Assembly (NCBI GenBank): GCA_963847665.1
Contig: CAWKAO010000002.1
Span: 248,001-312,000, forward strand
Reading direction: 5' to 3'
From: CAWKAO01 sp963847665
GTDB lineage: Bacteria; Actinomycetota; Humimicrobiia; Humimicrobiales; Humimicrobiaceae
Length of the DNA stretch: 64,000 nt
The position numbers and the translations under genes are program-made. The notes below the pieces were generated by a model. It saw only the letters and a program-made list of their open reading frames with translations. It searched no databases and was not told where the DNA came from. This document shows positions 54,504 to 62,706 of the stretch, piece after piece (positions within the stretch are counted from its first letter, which is position 1; the number at the start of each line of letters is the position of its first letter).

Positions 54504-56036
54504 ATGAGAGAGAAAATATGTTCTTTTTTAATCATCCTGACACTTCTTGCTTCTCTTTCGCTGGCAGGTTTAAGCTGTAGAAAAGCAATACTTGAACCAA
54601 TAATAATACCGGAACCTTCATATTGGCCCACAACTGGATGGGAAGAAGCTGCTCCAGAATCTCAGGGTTTTAGCTCGGAAAAACTGGGTGATGCACTGAA
54701 TGAAATCAAAAAGAAAGATATGGATATACACAGCTTGATGATTGTGAGAAACGATAATGTTATCCTTGATACATATCTATATCCCTATGATGGCTCAATC
54801 TATCATGATGTTGCCTCGGTGACAAAGAGTGTTATGACGACTCTAATAGGTATTGCAGTTGACCAAGGTAAACTTTCACTGGATGCACCAATCCTGTCAT
54901 TTTTTTTAGACCGTACCATTGCCAATAGAGACTCAATGAAGGAACAAATAACAGTACGTCACCTGGTCTCCAATAGCTCCGGGTTTCGTTTTGATGAGAA
55001 AGACGACGCAGCCACGATAAATGCTATGATAGAAAGCGATGATTGGGTACAGTATGTTTTAGAGCTTCCTGTAGTGCACAAACCTGGAACTCACTTTGCC
55101 TACTTCAGCCCTGGTATGCATCTGCTATCAGCGATACTTCAGCAAGCGACTGGAATGACAGCACTGGAATTTGCAAATGATAACTTGTTTAAACCTTTAG
55201 GCATAAATGAAGTTTACTGGCCACCTAATTCTAAAGGCAATACTATTGGATATGGTGATTTATGCTTATATCCTGCAGATATGGCTAAAATAGGATTTCT
55301 ATTTTTACATCAGGGAAAATGGGAAGGTGAACAAATTGTTTCAAGTAACTGGGTAAATGAAGCTACAAAGAAGCAATTACCCACTGGAGAGGGAAGAGAA
55401 GGCTATGGTTATGGTTGGTGGATTTCCAGCCCTAATGAAAAATTTCCTTACTATCGTGCCTACGGACGACAAGAACAAATAATAATGGTAGTGCCATCCA
55501 TTAATTCAGTAATAGTTACAACAGGGGCTGGTTTTGATATAGATAAGGTTGCTAAATATTTATTTGCTTCTGTTGGAAACGGTGGACAACCTTTAAATCC
55601 AAACCTAGCTGCCGCAGAAGAATTAAGTAATACAGTCAATGAGTTAAAAAGTCTGCCAGAACCTCTAGAGATTTCATCTCTTCCAGAAATAGCCGGCACT
55701 ATATCAGGAAAAACTTTTATCTTTGAACCAAATGAATTGACTATTGAATCTCTTGGCTTTGATTTCGGTAATGAAAAAGAAGCAATGCTCGAACTAAAAA
55801 TTGCAAATGAGCAATTTACAAGAAATATAGTTGTCGGGCTTGATGGTTTATGGAAACCAAGCGTAAGCGGAAAAGCGGCAGTATCACGTGGTCATTGGAA
55901 AGATAGCAATACCTTTATATGGGAATATAGTGAGGGTCCAGGCTTAAACAATTATAATTTAAAACTGAGTTTTAAAAATGATAAAGTAAATATTGAAGTA
56001 GAAAGCTTAAGTATTGAAGGCAGCTTAGAGAAGTAG
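54504..56036 (+). CDS. Exported serine hydrolase, beta-lactamase family
   Basis: 510 residues from the ATG at 54504, which GGAGGG precedes. An N-terminal signal segment (FLIILTLLASLSLAGLSC) may be a lipoprotein signal, though the box is imperfect. S-V-T-K occurs in HDVASVTKSVMTTLIG, Y-F-S in FAYFSPGMHLL, and GYGYGWW further on; an extra C-terminal beta domain of ~150 residues follows. It is similar in kind to its neighbours but not a duplicate of them. The substrate is unknown. Confidence 0.87.
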   Translation: MREKICSFLIILTLLASLSLAGLSCRKAILEPIIIPEPSYWPTTGWEEAAPESQGFSSEKLGDALNEIKKKDMDIHSLMIVRNDNVILDTYLYPYDGSIYHDVASVTKSVMTTLIGIAVDQGKLSLDAPILSFFLDRTIANRDSMKEQITVRHLVSNSSGFRFDEKDDAATINAMIESDDWVQYVLELPVVHKPGTHFAYFSPGMHLLSAILQQATGMTALEFANDNLFKPLGINEVYWPPNSKGNTIGYGDLCLYPADMAKIGFLFLHQGKWEGEQIVSSNWVNEATKKQLPTGEGREGYGYGWWISSPNEKFPYYRAYGRQEQIIMVVPSINSVIVTTGAGFDIDKVAKYLFASVGNGGQPLNPNLAAAEELSNTVNELKSLPEPLEISSLPEIAGTISGKTFIFEPNELTIESLGFDFGNEKEAMLELKIANEQFTRNIVVGLDGLWKPSVSGKAAVSRGHWKDSNTFIWEYSEGPGLNNYNLKLSFKNDKVNIEVESLSIEGSLEK

Positions 56037-56092
56037 AATACCTGAGCTCTGGATTTTCACTTTTAATTAATTCTAAAAAATCTATCCTAATC

Positions 56093-56145
56093 TCCTAATA
56101 CTAATGCATTGCAGTGGTTTTCTATAGGCGTCAGGATACCTTTAT
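56093..56145 (+). repeat. GCATTGCAGTGG element, copy 2 (C2)
   Basis: CTCCTAATACTAATGCATTG then CAGTGGTTTTCTATAGGCG and TCAGGATA. The CCTAATACTAATGCATTGCAGTGG head is shared with the copy at 58545. It sits 57 bases after the hydrolase gene. No T-arm-like tail is attached here. Confidence 0.75.
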
Positions 56146-56203
56146 ATTTAGAAATCAAAGGAATTATTGAGTCTCATTTTTTAGTATACATTTTTCTCAG
56201 TAG

Positions 56204-58285
56204 CTACGACCCTACCTCCTCCCAGGTGTTGGTGTTAAGGTCATAGAGCCAGACGTCTGTAGGGTAGTCTGTCTGCCTCACCGGATACCCGCTGAACAAA
56301 AACACCTTGTCAAGATCCTCTACATAAACCATACTGTTATTCCCTCTCGACACGGGAAAGGTGGTGCCCGAGGGCAACGTAAGTCTATCCTCACTGCCCG
56401 TGTTTAGGTCATAAACAATGGTATAATTGTCCAGTTCGTAGGGGAACACAATGAATCGGTCAGATTCGGAGTCGTACACCATACGAGCGCTATGATCTGG
56501 TACATACGAGAAGGTGCCAATCTCCGACCAGGCATTGGCGTTCAGGTCATAAGTCCAGGTGCGGGGGCTTCCTGACGGGTCAAAGCTGCCAAACAGGAAT
56601 ATGCGGTCGGCCTTGGATGAATAGGCGAACTGCCATCCCTCTCGCTGGGGAGAGTTTTCGCTCGAGACAACCTCGGTCCAGGTATCGTTGTTGTAATCAT
56701 AACTCCAGGTATCCTGGAACAACTCAGGCATCTGGGGATAGCATCCACTCTGTTTTACACCTCCGATGACGACAACCCTATCCGATTCGGAGTCATAGAC
56801 CATACTCTGGAACGACCGGGCCTCTGGCCCACTGGCGACCTGTTCCCAGGAGTCTGTATTGAAGTCATAGACCCAGACATCACTCAGCGGCTGAAGTGTG
56901 TCATCCAGCCCCCCAAACAGGATGACACGATCCGATTCGGTATCATAGACCATCTGACCGAAGAAGCGCCCTGCCGGATGGATAGAGGGACTCATCTCAG
57001 TCCAGGACTGTGTCTGGATATCCCACGACCAGGTGTCATCCAGAGTATCACTTGTCACTCTCTGGCAGTCCACGCCTAAAATACCGCCAAAAAGGATTAC
57101 CCGACCTGACTCCTTATCGTATGCAAGGTGATGGCCGTCTCTTCCCTGGGGAGTTAAAACCGTTCCAGACTCAGTAGTTTGGGGCTCCTCCCCGAACAGT
57201 TTATTGGATATAGCTGCCCAGATAGACCAATGATTCAGATCCCTCTGATTCATCAGCACGATCTCCGTAAGCTCATCTTCCGGATATCGGACGATAAGTG
57301 TGGCAAAGCCCGTGGACCACCCTGCGCCACCGACAACAGGCCGTTTCTTATCTTTTCCAATTAACCAACCGTATCCGTATCCGAACCCGGGCAGATCAGA
57401 CTCCTTAACGAAGGGTTCAAACATCTGCTCCAACTCATCCCGGGGTAAAAGCTGATCGGTATAGAGAGCCTGGTCCCAGAGGAAAAGATCTTCAGATGTG
57501 GAATACAGCTGGTCTGCACCGTCGGATATGGGCAGCGACACATAGGGTGCTGCTATTGTGGCGTAACGATCGATGTAGCCCACAGCTAGTCCGCCGGTCG
57601 AGTTATCCTCGTATCCAGTGTTCTGCATATTCAGCGGTGTGAAGATAACCTGATCAAGGAAGTCCGCATATGATTGGCTTGATGCCTTTTCGATGATTTG
57701 AGCTAAAAGTACATAACCAAAATTGCTGTAGGTATACCGCTCACCCGGAAGAGCATCCAGCGGCACCCCCTGGACAAGCCCAATGAAGTAGGCGGGATCA
57801 GGCGGAGTCTCCGGGTCGTTTGCAGCGTTCCATATGATGTCGTCTAACCGGCCTGGTAGCCCCGAAGTGTTTGTCAACAGATGATGGATCGTGATATCCT
57901 GCCAAGCTGAAGGACAGTCGACCATGTATTTGCAGATGGGATCTTTAACACTCAGCTTACCCTGAGATTGCAGGATGAGGACTGCCATCGCTGTAAATTG
58001 CTTGGAGATGGAGGCCAGATGAAAACGCGTCTGTGGTGTATTGGGGATCTCCTGAACGCGATCAGATAATCCATACCCCTTACTGAGAAGTACCTTTCCA
58101 TCTTTTGCGATCAAGACAGAGCCAGTGAAGGTGCCTCCACGGGCCATCTCGGTCAGCATATCGTCGACCTGAGTGACCGCTTCGGGTTCCACGACAAGTT
58201 TAGGCCCGCCAACCCACGTACAGCCCGTCAGTAGAAAGGCCAGGATAACTGTATATAATATAAGGTATAACATGATTTTTTTCAT
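56204..58285 (-). CDS. Lipoprotein serine hydrolase with C-terminal Kelch-like propeller; atypical composition
   Basis: 693 residues from the ATG at 58285 (GGAG upstream). Lipoprotein signal (ILAFLLTGCTWVGG), then a beta-lactamase domain to ~370 with S-I-S-K in HLASISKQFTAMAVL, Y-S-N in YTYSNFGYVLLAQ and GGAGWSTGF. From ~400 there are about six Kelch-like blades, for example MVYDTESDRVILFGGLDD and MVYDSESDRVVVIGGVKQ. The gene is visibly richer in G+C than the AT-rich genes on either side, a sign of recent transfer. The substrate is unknown; the propeller may bind carbohydrate or protein. Confidence 0.88.
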   Translation of the reverse strand: MKKIMLYLILYTVILAFLLTGCTWVGGPKLVVEPEAVTQVDDMLTEMARGGTFTGSVLIAKDGKVLLSKGYGLSDRVQEIPNTPQTRFHLASISKQFTAMAVLILQSQGKLSVKDPICKYMVDCPSAWQDITIHHLLTNTSGLPGRLDDIIWNAANDPETPPDPAYFIGLVQGVPLDALPGERYTYSNFGYVLLAQIIEKASSQSYADFLDQVIFTPLNMQNTGYEDNSTGGLAVGYIDRYATIAAPYVSLPISDGADQLYSTSEDLFLWDQALYTDQLLPRDELEQMFEPFVKESDLPGFGYGYGWLIGKDKKRPVVGGAGWSTGFATLIVRYPEDELTEIVLMNQRDLNHWSIWAAISNKLFGEEPQTTESGTVLTPQGRDGHHLAYDKESGRVILFGGILGVDCQRVTSDTLDDTWSWDIQTQSWTEMSPSIHPAGRFFGQMVYDTESDRVILFGGLDDTLQPLSDVWVYDFNTDSWEQVASGPEARSFQSMVYDSESDRVVVIGGVKQSGCYPQMPELFQDTWSYDYNNDTWTEVVSSENSPQREGWQFAYSSKADRIFLFGSFDPSGSPRTWTYDLNANAWSEIGTFSYVPDHSARMVYDSESDRFIVFPYELDNYTIVYDLNTGSEDRLTLPSGTTFPVSRGNNSMVYVEDLDKVFLFSGYPVRQTDYPTDVWLYDLNTNTWEEVGS

Positions 58286-58544
58286 AGTAAAACTCCTTTT
58301 AATAAAACTAACTTTCAATATTTGTGTTTTCATACTTGAAGAAAAAAATTACACTGATCATATATTACGGAAGAAGTGAATAAAATAATTAAAATCAAGG
58401 TAGTTAAAAATGAATATACCTTATTTTTTTTCATATCATACAAATATAATTAAAATATTTGCAAAGGTTATTGTAAAAGTATGTTTGGAAATATTATAGG
58501 ATTATCACTTGATAATTCAAAGATATAAATTTTTTAACTTCTAA

Positions 58545-58651
58545 TCACCTAATACTAATGCATTGCAGTGGTTTTACATAGGTGTCACGATAGACATTCT
58601 AAGTTAACTTTGTAATATTGGTTCGAATCAACTCTTCCCAGCTACTTTTAG
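58545..58651 (+). repeat. GCATTGCAGTGG element with T-arm-like tail, copy 3 (C3 + R8)
   Basis: ACCTAATACTAATGCATTGC then AGTGGTTTTACATAGG and, ~50 bases on, TTGGTTCGAATCAACTC TTCCCAGC. This copy shows that the long element and the GGTTCGAAT tail belong to one unit of about 105 bases. The rest of 58286-58544 holds no gene that I can see. Confidence 0.7.
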
Positions 58652-58672
58652 CATTATAAAAGATTCTTACCA

Positions 58673-59076
58673 TTGCCAGAGTATACAGTAAAAGTAAATA
58701 TATCTTTTATTGAGCAAACCATAGATTTTATAAAAACATATGCTGACAGATGTCATCATGGAAAAGAAGAAGATATATTATTTAGAGAACTTAATAATAG
58801 AACTATCTTTGCAGGGAAACTACCAAGATCTTACTTGATGCCAAGAACAAATATTTAAATGATAATAATAGTAATGTAGATACAATATTAAACCAATTAA
58901 ATAAACTCGTAGATTTTTATCCTAAACACATAAATAAAGAGGACAAAAACTTTTTCATCCCTTGTATGGTATATTTTACCAGGAAAGAACAGGATGATAT
59001 GTTAAATGAATTTTGGAAATTTGATAAAAAATTAATCCACAAAAAATACAGAAAATTAGTACAATTATATGAATAA
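58673..59076 (+). pseudogene. Hemerythrin-like protein remnant
   Basis: Two frames carry hemerythrin pieces. The first (58673 to about 58800) has YADRCHHGKEEDILFRELNN with the paired His of the diiron site; the second (about 58801-59076) has LLDAKNKYL, FYPKHINKEDKNFFIP with the later His, and ends LVQLYE. The join is out of frame, and the central segment carrying another His is missing. The N-terminus is also weak (TTG start, no ribosome site). It is best explained as a decayed or badly sequenced gene of a bacterial hemerythrin, an oxygen-binding protein. Confidence 0.65.
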
Positions 59077-59129
59077 GACAATTTAGTCGAAATAGTATTT
59101 TTTTCAACAATTAAAAACAGGTTTAAAAA

Positions 59130-59888
59130 ATGGATAAAAAACCATTAAGAGAAATGTCTTCTGAAGAAATCAAAGAAGCAGTTAAAAAAAAGTATAGCCA
59201 GGTCGCAAAAGAACCATGTAGCACCTTTAATTTTCCAGTGGGAAAGGCATTTGCGATAGATGTAGGATATCCAAAAGAAATACTTGATGAATTACCAAAA
59301 ACACTTACCGAGTCTTTTACAGGAGCAAACAATCCGCAACCCTATGTTGAATTAAAAGAAGGTGAGATAGTACTGGATCTGGGATGTGGTGCAGGCCTTG
59401 ACCTTTATTTTTATGCTAAGTCCGTAGATAACAAAGGTAAGGCATATGGTCTTGATATCTCACTAGAAATGTTAGAGAAGGCAAAAAATAATATGGAATC
59501 TGTTAAAATAAATAATGTGGAGTTCGTTTTAGGACCTTCTGACGATCTTTCCTTTAAAGATAACTTCTTTGATGTAGTTGCTTCCAATGGAATTTATAAT
59601 CTTTCACCTGATAAAGAAAAAGTGTTAAAAGAGGTCTATAGAGTCCTTAAACCTGGCGGGAGGACTGTATTTTGTGAAATAGTATTAAAGGATAAGCTGC
59701 CTGAGGCTACAGTCAATGATATCAATGATCTATTTAGATGCATCGGCAGAGCCCTACCCGAGAAAGATTTTTTAGAACTAATGGAAAAAACTGGATTCAA
59801 AAATACTGTAATAATTTCTAAAATAAGGAATGCAAGGACTGGTCATGCCCTTGCTATATGTGCCAATATTAGATCATATAAAATATAG
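59130..59888 (+). CDS. SAM-dependent methyltransferase, ArsM-like
   Basis: 252 residues. ELKEGEIVLDLGCGAGLDLY is the SAM loop; YGLDISLEMLEKAKNN, FFDVVASNGIYNLSPDKEKV and EVYRVLKPGGR follow class I methyltransferase order. The N-terminal YSQVAKEPCSTFNF and GANNPQPYVELKEG recall arsenite methyltransferases, but the usual pairs of Cys are incomplete (one Cys in LFRCIGRALPEKDF). It may methylate another substrate. The gene lies between two repeat copies. Confidence 0.8.
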   Translation: MDKKPLREMSSEEIKEAVKKKYSQVAKEPCSTFNFPVGKAFAIDVGYPKEILDELPKTLTESFTGANNPQPYVELKEGEIVLDLGCGAGLDLYFYAKSVDNKGKAYGLDISLEMLEKAKNNMESVKINNVEFVLGPSDDLSFKDNFFDVVASNGIYNLSPDKEKVLKEVYRVLKPGGRTVFCEIVLKDKLPEATVNDINDLFRCIGRALPEKDFLELMEKTGFKNTVIISKIRNARTGHALAICANIRSYKI

Positions 59889-59919
59889 AGTTATTAAGTT
59901 CATCAATTCCTTTGAGAAA

Positions 59920-59949
59920 AGTTCGAAAATTCACTATCTTGGGTCACTT
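59920..59949 (+). repeat. 30-nt GTTCGAAA repeat (R4)
   Basis: AGTTCGAAAATTCACTATC then TTGGGTCACTT, 31 bases after the methyltransferase gene. The head and TTGGG segment agree with the other copies. Confidence 0.55.
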
Positions 59950-59987
59950 ACTTCTAAATGACTTCTAATGAATCATCTTTAGCTTTA

Positions 59988-60091
59988 TCACCCAATACTA
60001 ATGCATAGCAGTAGTTTTCTATAGGCATCAGATAGTCTTTCTAGGTTAACTCTGTATCCATTGGTTCGAATCCTCTCTCCCCAGCTCAACC
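59988..60091 (+). repeat. GCATAGCAGTAG element with T-arm-like tail, copy 4 (C4 + R9)
   Basis: ACCCAATACTAATGCATAGC then AGTAGTTTTCTATAGGC, and after ~45 bases TTGGTTCGAATCCTCTC TCCCCAGCTCA. It shares GGTTCGAATCCTCTC with the T-arm of tRNA-Arg. Same order and spacing as copy 3. No complete tRNA can be folded from it. Confidence 0.7.
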
Positions 60092-60173
60092 AATAATTTA
60101 TAGAACTATTGATTTCCTTTAATATATCAATCTATATATAATAAAATCAAGAATTTAAGAAAGGAGGTTTCAA

Positions 60174-60452
60174 ATGGCTGATGAAAAATATGAAAAGGCT
60201 AAAAAAAGAGTAGAGGAAATCAAAGGGTTTTATACCCATGCTATTGTGTATGTAGTTGTAAATATTGGCTTGTTTCTTCTTAACTTATTTACAAATCCAG
60301 GTGGTTGGTGGTTCTATTGGACACTTTTTGGATGGGGTATAGGATTATTTTTCCATGCTATGGGAGTATTTGTTTTCAATAGATTCCCAAATAAGAAATG
60401 GGAAGAGCAAAAAATAAAAGAAGTAATGGATAAGATGGATAAAGATAAATAA
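60174..60452 (+). CDS. 2TM-domain protein
   Basis: 92 residues: two hydrophobic segments (HAIVYVVVNIGLFLLNLF, TLFGWGIGLFFHAMGVFVF) between charged ends, with FYTHAIVYVVVN and NPGGWWFYW, as in the 2TM family found in histidine-kinase-linked and stand-alone forms. The function is unknown. GAAAGGAGG precedes the ATG. The acyltransferase gene follows by 63 bases. Confidence 0.8.
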   Translation: MADEKYEKAKKRVEEIKGFYTHAIVYVVVNIGLFLLNLFTNPGGWWFYWTLFGWGIGLFFHAMGVFVFNRFPNKKWEEQKIKEVMDKMDKDK

Positions 60453-60515
60453 AAAACTCCTTTATAAATTATAAATCAATATAATTCTGAATAAATAAAT
60501 GTTTGGTCTTATTAA

Positions 60516-61658
60516 ATGAAAATAAAAAGACAATTTTATTTGGACTGGTTAAGAATAATTGTCATTGCCTCCCTTATTCCTTATCATGCATCTCTTACAT
60601 ATACAAGAATCGGCGATGTTTATTTATATGATAATAATATTTCTCCACCAAATTTCCTTATAGGTTTTAATGTATTTTTTTCAACCTGGATGATGCCCCT
60701 TTTGTTTTTTATATCGGGAATGGTTTGCTGGTATATTTTAAATTCGAGGAATGCTGCAGAATTTATATCTGAAAGAGCAAAAAGACTATTAGTACCGGCA
60801 ATTTTTGGGATAATTACAATATGTCCGCTAACTGCTTACTTCAAAGCTATAAATGATTTTGGCTTTAAAGGCTCACTAATAAAGTTCTATCCGATGTTTT
60901 TTACCGGGATTATGGATTATCTTGGCTGGGCTCACCTTTGGTTTTTAGTCTATTTATTTGTATTTTCCTTATTATGCCTGCCTTTTTTTATATATTATAA
61001 AAGCTTTAGACAAGATAGTCTTAGGGAAAGGGCTGGTAGTATTTTCACAAAGAAAAATTTCTTTTATATGCCTGTAATACTGGTAATAATTTTTGAAGCT
61101 TCCCTTAGATATAGGTGGCCAGGTTTTCAAAATTTGATAGATGACTGGGCTAATTTTTCGGTATATATCACATTTTTTATAATCGGTTATATTTTTAATT
61201 CTAATACAAAAATAATTGAAAAAATTGAAAACAAAAAAATGCATTCTCTTGTAATGGCCCTCATAAGTTCTGTTTTCATTGTCGCTTTATACTTCATATC
61301 CGATGTCTTTCATATATTGAATTCAGGCACATTTTACGGATATATTATTTTTAGAGTATTAATAGGATTCAATTCATATATGTGGGTTTTGTTCTTTATA
61401 GGCTTTGGTAAGAAAACATTAAATAAAACAAACAAAATGCTTGTTTATCTTTCCGAAGCTTCCTTTCCATTTTATATTCTCCATCTTTTCTCAGTAACAG
61501 CATTTTCATTTATTTTTCTAAAATTATCCTTAAATCCTTATTTTGAGTTTTTTTTAGTAAGTATTTTGTCTTTTATTACAACATTACTTATATATGAAAT
61601 ACTTCTTGGGCATTATGGGTTAAGGTTATTTTTTGGCTTAAAGGGAGAAAAACCTTAA
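60516..61658 (+). CDS. Acyltransferase 3 family membrane protein
   Basis: 380 residues with about ten transmembrane segments. RQFYLDWLRIIVIASLIPYHAS carries the early Arg and the His typical of the family; LLFFISGMVCWYIL and AHLWFLVYLFVFSLL follow; FPFYILHLF is near the end. Such proteins O-acylate surface sugars or glucans (OafA/OpgC-like). The target cannot be predicted. Confidence 0.88.
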   Translation: MKIKRQFYLDWLRIIVIASLIPYHASLTYTRIGDVYLYDNNISPPNFLIGFNVFFSTWMMPLLFFISGMVCWYILNSRNAAEFISERAKRLLVPAIFGIITICPLTAYFKAINDFGFKGSLIKFYPMFFTGIMDYLGWAHLWFLVYLFVFSLLCLPFFIYYKSFRQDSLRERAGSIFTKKNFFYMPVILVIIFEASLRYRWPGFQNLIDDWANFSVYITFFIIGYIFNSNTKIIEKIENKKMHSLVMALISSVFIVALYFISDVFHILNSGTFYGYIIFRVLIGFNSYMWVLFFIGFGKKTLNKTNKMLVYLSEASFPFYILHLFSVTAFSFIFLKLSLNPYFEFFLVSILSFITTLLIYEILLGHYGLRLFFGLKGEKP

Positions 61659-61701
61659 ACAATAAAAAATATCTTTATCCTAGTCAGTTCCCTAAAAATA
61701 T

Positions 61702-61731
61702 AGTTCGAAATTTCGTAACTTGGGGCAGCCA
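61702..61731 (+). repeat. 30-nt GTTCGAAA repeat (R5)
   Basis: AGTTCGAAATTTCGTAAC then TTGGGGCAGCCA, 43 bases after the acyltransferase gene. It matches the copy at 62360 at 27 of 30 positions. Contains the 10-bp palindrome CGAAATTTCG. The rest of 61659-61871 appears empty. Confidence 0.75.
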
Positions 61732-61871
61732 GACTTGCTAAATAATCTAATCTATATTTGATTGATTTTAAAAATATTTAATATATAGTTAAAAAAACTC
61801 CATGTGTATAAGTTATGACATAAAACTAGTATGGCAGCTATTCTTATATGTTTTTTAATCTTTATACCTAA

Positions 61872-62111
61872 CTACCATTCAACATCATAGAATTCATCGT
61901 AAGAGAAGTAATGTTGTTCTCCAGTTGTTCTATCTATCAAATAAATTCCTTCATCCTCAGCACTATAAGAGTATTCGGCAAGTGAAAATTCTGCAACACT
62001 TCCATCACAACAATTTACTTTCATAACTTCTGATTTACTATAGGCTGAACATCCTACTCCAAGACTGATTACAAGTATCAACACTAATGATAATATTAAC
62101 TTGCTACCCAT
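61872..62111 (-). CDS. Small lipoprotein of unknown family
   Basis: 79 residues: a signal peptide (ILSLVLILVISLGVGCSAYS) with a lipobox-like VGC, then NCCDGSVAEFSLAEYSYSAE and an acidic, aromatic tail ending EFYDVEW. The family is not recognised. GAGGAGG precedes the ATG. The promoter and the leader at 62147-62240 lie upstream on the same strand, as with the Flp pilin gene. Confidence 0.75.
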   Translation of the reverse strand: MGSKLILSLVLILVISLGVGCSAYSKSEVMKVNCCDGSVAEFSLAEYSYSAEDEGIYLIDRTTGEQHYFSYDEFYDVEW

Positions 62112-62146
62112 ATTAATACCTCCTCATTTAAGTAACACTTTAAAAT

Positions 62147-62171
62147 AAAAAAACCGACTTATTTAGTCGGT
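62147..62171 (-). terminator. Intrinsic terminator within the lipoprotein leader
   Basis: ACCGACT/AGTCGGT stem with a five-base loop and seven T on the minus strand, before the gene rather than after it. Confidence 0.7.
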
Positions 62172-62240
62172 TTCGCTATTAGCTTAAGCTTTTCTATACA
62201 ATTGGCGACCAATTATATTAGGAGAAGCCTCAATGCTACT
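62147..62240 (-). ncRNA. Candidate riboswitch or attenuator leader upstream of the small lipoprotein (copy 2)
   Basis: On the minus strand it runs AGTAGCATTGAGGCTTCTCC, AATTGGTCGCCAATT, AAGCTTAAGCTAATAGCG, AAACCGACT and closes with ACCGACT-AAATA-AGTCGGT plus seven T. The order of blocks matches copy 1 at 51494-51579; the stems differ in sequence but keep a hairpin with (G/T)CGC in the centre, which suggests structure is conserved. The gene starts 36 bases after the T-run. Confidence 0.6.
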
Positions 62241-62286
62241 AAATTTATTTTTCTATTAAATTCTATGATTAATATTATTTAATTCA

Positions 62287-62314
62287 ATTATAATACAGGT
62301 ATAGTAAATATCAA
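62287..62314 (-). promoter_or_regulatory. Promoter of the small lipoprotein
   Basis: On the minus strand TTGATA (62314-62309) and TATAAT (62292-62287), 16 bases apart; transcription would start near 62280 and run through the conserved leader. Confidence 0.5.
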
Positions 62315-62359
62315 ATTTATATCAAAAATTTCTCCAGACTTGTTAATGCTTTAAAAAAT

Positions 62360-62389
62360 GGTTCGAAATTTCGTAACTCGGGGCAGACA
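62360..62389 (+). repeat. 30-nt GTTCGAAA repeat (R6)
   Basis: GGTTCGAAATTTCGTAAC then TCGGGGCAGACA; nearly identical to the copy at 61702. It flanks the lipoprotein unit on its other side. The rest of 62390-62569 has no clear gene. Confidence 0.75.
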
Positions 62390-62569
62390 TATAATACACT
62401 TAATATTTAATAATAACCCTCATCTCAAAAGTTCTTACTATCGACAAACGTGGCCAGCCAAACCTTTAATGAATATTCAAAATTACTAATTTCTAAAATT
62501 TGTTTTATTCTAGAGTTTCCGATAGTATGATTTTTATCGGCATTAGTATAAAACTAAGAGGTTTAATTT

Positions 62570-62668
62570 TTGACTATACCCAAATTTTTTGCAATTTTTT
62601 TACCAATTATTGCTATTATTATAACTACAATTGTTATTGTTTTTATGAATAATAAAAAGATAAAATAG
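62570..62668 (+). CDS. Possible 32-residue single-span membrane peptide
   Basis: TTG at 62570 with AAGAGG nine bases upstream opens a short frame: MTIPKFFAIFLPIIAIIITT, a hydrophobic helix, ending FMNNKKIK with TAG. The topology (hydrophobic helix then basic tail) is plausible for a small membrane protein, but the region is AT-rich and chance is possible. Confidence 0.35.
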   Translation: MTIPKFFAIFLPIIAIIITTIVIVFMNNKKIK

Positions 62669-62706
62669 AAAAAACTATTTTCTTACACAATCACAAATAA
62701 ACAGTA

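Noticed and set aside
59988..60091. Complete tRNA gene at the C4 + R9 repeat
   Set aside because: The T-loop is intact, but no 5' acceptor strand, D-arm or anticodon arm pairs with it; the T-stem also has mismatches.
61702..62389. CRISPR array
   Set aside because: The 30-nt repeats are hundreds of bases or more apart, diverged, and separated by genes, with no cas genes.
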